Assembly: GCA_045592485.1 (NCBI GenBank)
Contig: JAZNUS010000037.1
Coordinates: 1 to 64,000 of the forward strand
Source of the DNA: RGIG1828 sp045592485
Lineage (GTDB): Bacteria; Bacillota; Clostridia; UMGS1810
Length of the DNA stretch: 64,000 bases
Direction: 5' to 3'
A program made the translations under genes and the position numbers. Positions 57,994 to 64,000 of this stretch are shown here, in pieces; the stretch's first letter is position 1; every line of letters begins with the position of its first letter. A model generated the notes under the pieces. The model was not told where the DNA came from, did no database searches, and saw only the letters and a list, made by a program, of their open reading frames with translations.

Positions 57994-59607
57994 TCATTCT
58001 ATAATTTGATTTACATATATATTTTCAAAGGGGAAATTAATATCCACAAGCTCAATGCCGGTATTGACATCTGCATAGAATACATCGCCGCTTTTAAGGG
58101 TCTTTGAACCGACTGCATCGTTAGAACATTTGATAATGTCTGAAAGCTTTGATGCTGCACCGCTGTCTTTCACAACAACCTTTACTCTTAATGTGTAGCC
58201 CTTTGTGGCTTTTGAAACAAGAGAGGGGTTATCATAAATTTCAATGTTGGCACCCTTTGATTTTGCATAGGTTTTCCACTGGATAAACATTGTGTCGAAA
58301 ATACTCTTGAAATTAGTCGCTTTTTTGAAGTTTTGTGCAGGTGTCTCTGCCATATCAACAAAGGATGTTTCATACACCTTTGAGGGGATTCCTTCAAGAA
58401 TAATCCGATAGTCTGATGCATTTGCAGGATATGCAGAAGGGTCTGTGTTCAGTCTGTAATCTACACTGTGGGAATTGTCTGCATAAACATTGCCTGTGAG
58501 GAAGCCTGAAATACCGTCAAATTCTATCATAAGACATGCAAGCTCTTTGAGGGTAATGTCTTTGTTAAAATCAATGACATCGCCGTGACGATTAAAGAGG
58601 ATTCCGTTCTGATAGGCTCTTTTCAAAAGTGCTGTCTGCTGTTCGTTTGCAGGATTTGCATTTGCGTAGATGCCGCCGTTTGTATCAAATCTTATGGGAA
58701 GATGTGACGTTCTCTGAGTTGCAAACATAAGTGCCATAATGGCATCTTTAACAGTTGCATTTTTATCGGCAAATTCTATTGTGTCATTTTCCGCACCTGC
58801 ATAGTAGCGGGAAATCATGTTAACTGCCATTGCGTAGGGATGTTCAAAGGATTTTGTGGCAGAAACGCCCTTGTAGTCAGGGCTAACGCAATCGGAAATG
58901 ATGCGTGCTGCGGCATAGGCAAGCTCACCGTTTGTAACTGTCTGCTCGGGAGAATATGCCTTATCTACAAAACCGAATGCATTATATGCAGTTTCCAAAA
59001 CCTTTGCATCAATTGAGTTTATGAAATCAATTTTTTCACTGGATTCATTAATCTGACGGGAACGGACAATAAGAGCTGCTGCTTCAGCTCTGGTGAGAGT
59101 ATCGCCAAGACGAAGATTCAGATAATCGTCACCGTTCATAATTTTGTAGGTATATACCCATGCAATTGCATCATAGTTAACGCCCTGACTGAAAATTACA
59201 GGCGGAGCTGTGAGTCCCTTTGGACTTCCTGCTCTTGTCCAGAGAAGGGTTGCAACCTCGCCTCTGGTGATGGGCTTTGAGGGTTCAAAAAACTCACTGC
59301 CTGTTTCAAAGCCGGAGGTCATAACATATTCATATGCCCAGTGAGACTGATTCACATCAGCAAAATCTGAAGAGCGTCTTGTGGGACCGTTACCAATCAT
59401 TTTAACAAATTCTGCTCTTGTAACAGTGCCGGCGGGTCTGAATGTTCCGTCTTCGAAGCCGTTGATGGTTCCGTCAGCCACGAGAGCGTTTACATAAGAA
59501 AATGCCCAGTGGTCACCGGAAAGATCGTGAAAAGATACGGCAAAAACATTTGTTGTTAATGTGAATACAAACGCAATTGTTAATAAAAGTGAAAGTAATC
59601 TTTTCAT
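57994..59607 (-). CDS. S-layer homology (SLH) domain surface protein
   Basis: The 537-residue secreted protein has a signal peptide (1-23) and three SLH repeats: FHDLSGDHWAFSYVNALVADG...TRAEFVKMIG (about 26-72), FADVNQSHWAYEYV...TRGEVATLLW (about 82-124), and AIAWVYTYKIMNG...TRAEAAALIV (about 148-186). SLH domains bind pyruvylated cell-wall polysaccharide. The remaining 350 residues look like further degenerate SLH-like units (ELAYAAARII, ELACLMIEF) and a C-terminal beta-rich domain (about 430-537). GGAG precedes the ATG. Its cargo role is unknown; it adjoins the kinase/peptide genes. Confidence 0.85.
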   Translation of the reverse strand: MKRLLSLLLTIAFVFTLTTNVFAVSFHDLSGDHWAFSYVNALVADGTINGFEDGTFRPAGTVTRAEFVKMIGNGPTRRSSDFADVNQSHWAYEYVMTSGFETGSEFFEPSKPITRGEVATLLWTRAGSPKGLTAPPVIFSQGVNYDAIAWVYTYKIMNGDDYLNLRLGDTLTRAEAAALIVRSRQINESSEKIDFINSIDAKVLETAYNAFGFVDKAYSPEQTVTNGELAYAAARIISDCVSPDYKGVSATKSFEHPYAMAVNMISRYYAGAENDTIEFADKNATVKDAIMALMFATQRTSHLPIRFDTNGGIYANANPANEQQTALLKRAYQNGILFNRHGDVIDFNKDITLKELACLMIEFDGISGFLTGNVYADNSHSVDYRLNTDPSAYPANASDYRIILEGIPSKVYETSFVDMAETPAQNFKKATNFKSIFDTMFIQWKTYAKSKGANIEIYDNPSLVSKATKGYTLRVKVVVKDSGAASKLSDIIKCSNDAVGSKTLKSGDVFYADVNTGIELVDINFPFENIYVNQIIE

Positions 59608-59686
59608 TTTTATTTCTCCTTACTTTGTTTTATTTTCCAAAATATATATAAATCTTTAACCTATAAATCTTTTGATTATTTAATAA

Positions 59687-60562
59687 TTAATCTTTGAAAA
59701 TCTGTTCCCTGGCAGTGATTGCCGCATCAGCATCCATGTTGCAGCTGAGGTTATATATGGGAACAGTTTTGCAAATCTTATTTATTGTTTCTGTAACATC
59801 GTCAAACATTTCTTTTGAAAGAGGCGAAACCATTGCATCGAAAAACCTTTGGGCAACGGCAAAAAAGCTTGTCTTTTCAATGGTGTTTGTTTCTCCGCGG
59901 GACAAAAACACAATAGCCCTGAGAGGTACTGCTTCATTGGAGTTGATTCCTGTGGAGCCTGCCCACGGTGTTCCATAGAGCATAACCTTCCCATCGTGAA
60001 GTGCCCTTATGATGGGAGTGTCGTCATTGATAACCCTTACTCCGTCAAACTCCTTTTGCCAGAGAGATGTATGAGTGGATTTACCTGTCCCTGATTTAGC
60101 AGAAAACACCACACCCTCACCGCCAAAAGAAATGGCAGAGGAATGAAACACAATGCCATCAAACTTTCTTATTGCATAGTGCATTGCACTGTCAATAAGA
60201 TTAACAACAAAGCATTCGTCAGATATGTCATAAAGCTTTGTAACATCATATTTTGTGATTGTAATTTTTGAATAGTTTTCACCGAATACTGTCGTTGCAA
60301 GAATAATTCCGCTTTTTTCGTCATAGTCGATAACAACATCATTATTTTCCTGTTTGGAATAATATTTTCCGGGGCAGAGCTTTGTAACAGCCGAAAAATC
60401 ATTGTCAATTTTTTCGTCGGATTTTGTGATGACAAATTCAATATCGGGCTCACCTTCAAACTCAAACCTGTATGGGGCATGTGACAGTTCAAGATTTTCA
60501 TCATAGTCCGATGTGACTGAAATTTTTAAATCTGCAATTATGTATTTACTTGTCATAATCAC
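59687..60562 (-). CDS. HprK-like serine kinase domain protein
   Basis: The 292-residue protein has an N-terminal beta-rich half and a C-terminal half related to HPr kinase/PEPCK P-loop domains: HSSAISFGGEGVVFSAKSGTGKSTHTSLWQ (Walker A about 150-170), RVINDDTPII (Walker-B-like acidic pair) and LYGTPWAGSTG. It is not a true HprK: the HPr-binding context is missing. Stand-alone HprK-like kinases of this type occur in RiPP loci, including those that phosphorylate lasso peptides. The start is GTG at 60562, seven bases after AAAGGTGG, or the ATG at 60556. A 61-residue peptide gene lies directly upstream. Confidence 0.75.
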   Translation of the reverse strand: MIMTSKYIIADLKISVTSDYDENLELSHAPYRFEFEGEPDIEFVITKSDEKIDNDFSAVTKLCPGKYYSKQENNDVVIDYDEKSGIILATTVFGENYSKITITKYDVTKLYDISDECFVVNLIDSAMHYAIRKFDGIVFHSSAISFGGEGVVFSAKSGTGKSTHTSLWQKEFDGVRVINDDTPIIRALHDGKVMLYGTPWAGSTGINSNEAVPLRAIVFLSRGETNTIEKTSFFAVAQRFFDAMVSPLSKEMFDDVTETINKICKTVPIYNLSCNMDADAAITAREQIFKD

Positions 60563-60666
60563 ATAAGGACCACCTTTCAAAAGAGTTCTGTCAGGACAGG
60601 GGAAGCTTCTTTATAATCCGATTGTGAAACTGCAGGGTTGCTATCTATCGATTTAACAGATTACTT

Positions 60667-60702
60667 AAAAAAAAGGTTGACTTGGTATGTCAACCTTTTT
60701 TT
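60667..60702 (-). terminator. Terminator between the peptide and the kinase genes
   Basis: GGTTGAC (60675-60681) pairs with GTCAACC (60689-60695), extended by flanking A/T pairs, with a T8 run on the minus strand. It would end most transcripts after the peptide gene, so the kinase would be made at a lower level by read-through. Confidence 0.88.
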
Positions 60703-60722
60703 AATTATTAATAGTCGTTTAA

Positions 60723-60908
60723 TTAGCCCTGAATCTGAGAAGTGTTGATTGATGTAAGATCATACACTGTAAGGGGAATGTCATCTCCGTATGTGCCATC
60801 TGCAGCACCAGCAACAGGAGCAGTTTTAATTCCTGTGGGGAGAGCAGCCATTGTTTCCTTAACAGAAAGTTCAACAACATTGATTTCGGGTTTTACATAG
60901 TTTTTCAT
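60723..60908 (-). CDS. Candidate RiPP-like precursor peptide (61 residues)
   Basis: A small real gene: AGAGGAG lies 8 bases before the ATG, and a strong terminator follows. The first part, MKNYVKPEINVVELS, has the YxxPx(I/L) pattern seen in leaders of lasso and related peptides bound by RRE domains. The middle is Gly/Ala/Pro-rich (AALPTG..APVAGAADGTYG). The end is Ser/Thr/Gln-rich (TSINTSQIQG), offering acceptors for the adjacent kinase. There is no signal peptide and no Cys. It shares a promoter with the secreted protein upstream. The precursor role is inferred. Confidence 0.6.
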   Translation of the reverse strand: MKNYVKPEINVVELSVKETMAALPTGIKTAPVAGAADGTYGDDIPLTVYDLTSINTSQIQG

Positions 60909-60930
60909 TTCAATATCTCCTCTCTGTTAA

Positions 60931-61746
60931 TTAGTTATCAATTTCTGCATAGAAATCGTCTTCTGTCACTGTACCAATTTTTTCAGGAAGCTTAAGCTGT
61001 ACAGCTGCTTTTCCGCCTTCTGCAGCAAGAGCAGGATAGAAATGATTCTCATAAATCATACCAATCTTACCAATAGCTTCACTCTTGTCACCTGTGAAGG
61101 TAATTACACAAGTAGCAAGATATGCATCATTAGCATCGTCAAATTCAACATACTTTGCAGAATCATTAATTACAACATCAGTCTGCTGAGGCTGAGTTTC
61201 AACAACAAGCACATCACCGATTTTGAGTTCTACTGTACCTACAAAGTCAACCTGAGCTTCACCGTTGATTTTAACAGCGGTAATTTCATAGCCATCTTTA
61301 GCAACAATAGTAGCATTAGCTGTATCTTCAGAACCTGTGATTGCTTTTGTGAATTCTACTGTGTAAGTTTCAGCATTATCATCACCAAATTTTGCAAGAG
61401 GAAGAACATCACTTCCGTCTGTGATAGGTGTATCACCGTCTGTACCGAAGGTTGCTAATGTGCTGAGATTGACATCAAGTTTATCAACTGCAATTTTGTA
61501 GTTGAATGTTGCGCTACCAGTATTATCTGCTGTAGCCTGATCAATGTACACGATATTGTCATTGGACTTTACGAGGTATGTAACCTCTTTACCTGCTTCT
61601 GCTGTTCTAACAGTTTCTGAAACAACAACCTTGTTGTTAGCCAAATCATAAGTTGTAGTTGCTGCTGCAAAACCTGTCATAGCAGTCGCCATTACTGCAA
61701 CTGCTGAAAGAGCTGCAAAAATAGCTTTTAATTTTCTGCTTTTCAT
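60931..61746 (-). CDS. Secreted beta-rich protein
   Basis: The 271-residue protein has a clear signal peptide (MKSRKLKAIFAALSAVAVMATAMTGFAA, about 1-28). The mature part is acidic, Thr/Val-rich and has no Cys, suggesting one or two beta-sandwich domains (YDLANNKVVVSETVRT...; YEITAVKINGEAQVDFVGTVELKIGD). It has weak general similarity to cell-surface domains, but no family can be named. The start is the ATG at 61746 downstream of AAGGAG. It has a strong promoter and is followed by the peptide gene after 22 bases, so both are made from one transcript. Confidence 0.7.
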   Translation of the reverse strand: MKSRKLKAIFAALSAVAVMATAMTGFAAATTTYDLANNKVVVSETVRTAEAGKEVTYLVKSNDNIVYIDQATADNTGSATFNYKIAVDKLDVNLSTLATFGTDGDTPITDGSDVLPLAKFGDDNAETYTVEFTKAITGSEDTANATIVAKDGYEITAVKINGEAQVDFVGTVELKIGDVLVVETQPQQTDVVINDSAKYVEFDDANDAYLATCVITFTGDKSEAIGKIGMIYENHFYPALAAEGGKAAVQLKLPEKIGTVTEDDFYAEIDN

Positions 61747-61786
61747 TTTGACATACATCTCCTTATTCATGTTTTTCGTTACAGTC

Positions 61787-61815
61787 ATTTTACCAAATAA
61801 AATCAACATTGTCAA
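61787..61815 (-). promoter_or_regulatory. Sigma-A promoter of the secreted protein-peptide unit
   Basis: Minus strand TTGACA (61815-61810), 17-base spacer, TAAAAT (61792-61787), about 40 bases before the start codon. It lies in the 165-base gap after the ABC gene. Confidence 0.85.
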
Positions 61816-61911
61816 TAGTTTTATGAAATCTTTTAGTATAATTTTTTCACAATGAATTTGCCGACATTTTGTTATATTTGCACAATGCCCTTAAATACGG
61901 ACCTTTTGAAA

Positions 61912-63579
61912 TTATTCGCAGATTATTTTCTTGTCACAAATTTTGAGCACCTTGTCGCTTGCTGCCAATGAGCCTTCCTTGTGCGAAATAATAATGCAGG
62001 TGCGGTCCTTTAGTGCGCGTATGTTTTCGAGAAGCTGTTTTTCGCATTCCTCATCAAGAGCTGAGGTCGCCTCGTCCAGAAGAAGCACATGGGCACCTGT
62101 GCAAATTGCTCTTGCTATGGCAAGTCTTTGAATCTGCCCCTCCGAAAGACCGAGACCCCCTTCGCCAAGGACTGTGTTGTAGCCATTGGGAAGATTTTTT
62201 ATCACTTCATCTATACACGCAACCTTTGCAGCATTTTCCACTTCTTCATCGCTTATTCCGTCGGACATAAATCTTATGTTGTCACCGACAGTGCCCGAAA
62301 GAATCATATTCCCCTGAGGAACATAGGCAAAAAGACTTCTCGCCGAAGCGTCGGCACTATAGTCTTTGTCGCTGCATTTTATAAACACTCTGCCGTTGTC
62401 GGGTTCGAGTATGCCAAGGAGCATTTTCATAAAAGTGCTTTTCCCTATTCCCGAAATACCTGCAATTGCAGTGATTGAATTTTTTTCTATTGTAACAGAG
62501 GCTGAATCAAAGATTTTTTCAGAGTCAAATGAAAAACCGATGTCCTGTGCAACGATAGCCTCCATTGAAGCATAGACCTTTTCAGCATCGAAATCCCTGT
62601 TGGAATATTCTTCGTCGGGAAGCTCTTCTATTTCCATTATGCGCTCTGCCGATGCAGTCATTGCAAAAACCTGGGGAACAACTCCTGCCAGCTCACGGAA
62701 GGGAGTCTGAATCTGACCTACAAGCTGAATTATGGCGGTGAATGTGCCAACGGTCATTATGCCTTTTGAAATTTTCACTGCACACCAGCCCACAGCGAAG
62801 TAATAGCCAATGGTCAGAAACACATAGAACAAAAGATTTGCAAAAATGCTGAAATAACCTTTTTTCATCACATATTTAAGATTAGTCTTCTGGAGTGCCT
62901 TAACCGAATCGGTAACTCTGTCATAGGCACCAAAGGATTTTACAACAAGAATGTTGCGGAGTGTTTCAAGAATAAAAGAATGGGTTTTCCCCTGTGATTC
63001 CAAAGCCTTTTTGTGAATGGGTTTCATAAAACGGCTATATATGCGTGCAACAATCAGAACAAAGGGACCTATAATCAGAAATATGAGTGCAAAATCACTG
63101 TCAAGGGCATAGAGAGCTGAAAAACCGAGAATTATTCTTGACACAAAGGCGAGAACATTGGGCACAATTGCCAGCACTCCCGAGGTGACAATCCCGGCAT
63201 CGCCGTTAAGTCTGTTGAGAATGCCGCCCGTGTGGTAGGCTGATAAAGATTCCCACTTTTTGCCAAGGAGTTTTTTGTAAGTATTTCTTTGAATTCTGTG
63301 CTTGAATGCGGTTTCAGTGTTGATGTGAACCAGTGTGCTGACTGTCTGTATGACAAGCTGCACAATTACAAGCACAACAAGCTTTATGATACTGTCTTTC
63401 AAGCTGCCGGAGGTGCCGGTGTTTATTGCGGCATCAAGAAGCTCCTTTGACACAAGTGCAAACCTTACCGAAATCCACGAAATACACATTGCACAAATCG
63501 CAACAAAAAATATTCTGAGATATACGGGACGGGCGACTTCAAGAAGCCACCTTACCGATTTGTATTTTTTTTCTTCCAT
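61912..63579 (-). CDS. ABC exporter, fused membrane and ATPase domains
   Basis: The 555-residue type-IV ABC half-transporter has a six-helix membrane domain (about 15-305) and an ATPase domain (about 335-555): Walker A GISGIGKST, Q-loop YVPQGN, signature LSEGQIQRLAIARA, Walker B VLLLDEATSALDE, H-loop ISHKEG. There is no N-terminal C39 peptidase domain, so cleavage would need another enzyme. Such exporters carry lipids, drugs or peptides; the neighbours suggest a peptide. The start is the ATG at 63579 after GAGGG, 11 bases after the peptidase stop. Confidence 0.9.
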   Translation of the reverse strand: MEEKKYKSVRWLLEVARPVYLRIFFVAICAMCISWISVRFALVSKELLDAAINTGTSGSLKDSIIKLVVLVIVQLVIQTVSTLVHINTETAFKHRIQRNTYKKLLGKKWESLSAYHTGGILNRLNGDAGIVTSGVLAIVPNVLAFVSRIILGFSALYALDSDFALIFLIIGPFVLIVARIYSRFMKPIHKKALESQGKTHSFILETLRNILVVKSFGAYDRVTDSVKALQKTNLKYVMKKGYFSIFANLLFYVFLTIGYYFAVGWCAVKISKGIMTVGTFTAIIQLVGQIQTPFRELAGVVPQVFAMTASAERIMEIEELPDEEYSNRDFDAEKVYASMEAIVAQDIGFSFDSEKIFDSASVTIEKNSITAIAGISGIGKSTFMKMLLGILEPDNGRVFIKCSDKDYSADASARSLFAYVPQGNMILSGTVGDNIRFMSDGISDEEVENAAKVACIDEVIKNLPNGYNTVLGEGGLGLSEGQIQRLAIARAICTGAHVLLLDEATSALDEECEKQLLENIRALKDRTCIIISHKEGSLAASDKVLKICDKKIICE

Positions 63580-63590
63580 TATATATACCC

Positions 63591-64000
63591 TCATTTAAGA
63601 AACCTTCTGTATAATCTTGCCCCAAGTGTGAGAGTTTTTTTTGCAAAAGGTCTCACAGGAAATGCAAAAACCCAGAATGCGGTGTACAGTTTGTACCACA
63701 AAGCATTGACACTGTCTTCAGTACCCATTCGCACAAAGGATTTCATAACTGCAAGACAATCTTCTTTTTTTACAGGATATTCCTTAACTGTTTCATTGTC
63801 GCCGGCAAATGTGAACAATCCGTTTTTTTTCTTTATTATACGGTGAAGCACAAACCTGCCGTCAGCTCTTTGGAAAAGAACCACATCGCCCTTTTTAAAG
63901 GATGATGCCGGAGACAGAGTCACCGTGTCTCTTTGGTCACGAAACAAGGGATACATACTGTTTCCTGTAACAGTGAGCCGGACACTCTTGCCATCCTTCA
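63591..64000 (-). CDS. S24/S26 (SipW-like) peptidase, N-terminus cut by window edge
   Basis: The frame stays open to the window end. The visible part reads GKSVRLTVTGNSMYPLFRDQRDTVTL, with the nucleophile serine in TGNSMYP, then KKGDVVLFQRADGRFVLHRII and TFAGDN. A His (HRI) takes the place of the usual catalytic Lys, as in SipW/ER-type signal peptidases. After about residue 90 a hydrophobic stretch (LYTAFWVFAFPVRPF) may be a membrane contact. It lies just upstream of the ABC exporter and could cleave the exported product. The start codon is outside the window. Confidence 0.8.
   Translation of the reverse strand, partial: KDGKSVRLTVTGNSMYPLFRDQRDTVTLSPASSFKKGDVVLFQRADGRFVLHRIIKKKNGLFTFAGDNETVKEYPVKKEDCLAVMKSFVRMGTEDSVNALWYKLYTAFWVFAFPVRPFAKKTLTLGARLYRRFLK

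Noticed and set aside
60931..61746. Cohesin or dockerin domain in the secreted protein
   Set aside because: The calcium-loop pattern of dockerins is missing and the similarity to cohesins is too weak to claim.

Overview
The window looks like a chromosomal core region of a low-GC, spore-forming member of Clostridia, probably Oscillospiraceae-like and gut-associated; no species can be named from the sequence. The reasons are the spoIIA and spoIIG sporulation loci, a GerMN lipoprotein, a complete division and cell-wall (dcw) cluster with a DAP-type MurE, sigma-A-type promoters with 17-bp spacers, an S-layer-homology (SLH) protein, and small palindromic intergenic repeats. Most genes lie on the minus strand.

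Layout, left to right. Positions 1-10.2 kb, all minus: sigF, spoIIAB, spoIIAA; a GerMN lipoprotein; a two-component system; comEA; rpoD; dnaG; dgt; a flavoprotein. 10.3-11.8 kb: tRNA-Arg, an FMN riboswitch controlling a RibU-like ECF S component, and secG. 11.9-13.5 kb, plus: spoIIGA and sigE, without the usual sigG. 13.6-17.6 kb, minus: an ECF sigma factor and its probable anti-sigma factor, a Gx transporter, a NusG-II protein, dusB and nrdR. 17.7-36.7 kb: smc and ftsY, then mraZ, rsmH, ftsL, a PASTA penicillin-binding protein, murE, murF, mraY, ftsW, murG, murA, ftsQ and ftsZ. MraZ boxes sit just downstream of the mraZ promoter. murC, murD and ftsA are not in the cluster.

36.9-41.1 kb holds an accessory minus-strand group: a GH29-like protein, an MBL hydrolase, an Eis-like acetyltransferase and a serine hydrolase. 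41.2-43.2 kb, plus: pyruvate kinase and a flavodoxin. 43.3-52.2 kb: rpsF-ssb-rpsR, a DUF1292 protein, a long type-2-like IleRS, and pheS-pheT under a Phe T-box. 52.3-54.4 kb: five plus-strand tRNA genes, then a decayed mobile-element fragment beside tRNA-Lys with a direct repeat of the tRNA 3' end. 54.4-56.6 kb: an operon of a LOG-family phosphoribohydrolase, an unknown protein, and a fusion of an HD nucleotidase with a hypoxanthine-DNA glycosylase. 56.9 kb: HU.

The most unusual part is 57.3-64.0 kb. It contains an SLH protein, a membrane protein, an HprK-like kinase, a 61-residue peptide with a YxxP leader-like start, a secreted protein, an ABC exporter and a SipW/S24-S26-like peptidase cut by the window edge. 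Together they look like a peptide modification and export locus (RiPP-like, possibly related to phosphorylated lasso peptides) joined to cell-surface proteins. The maturation enzymes, if there are any, would lie beyond position 64000.
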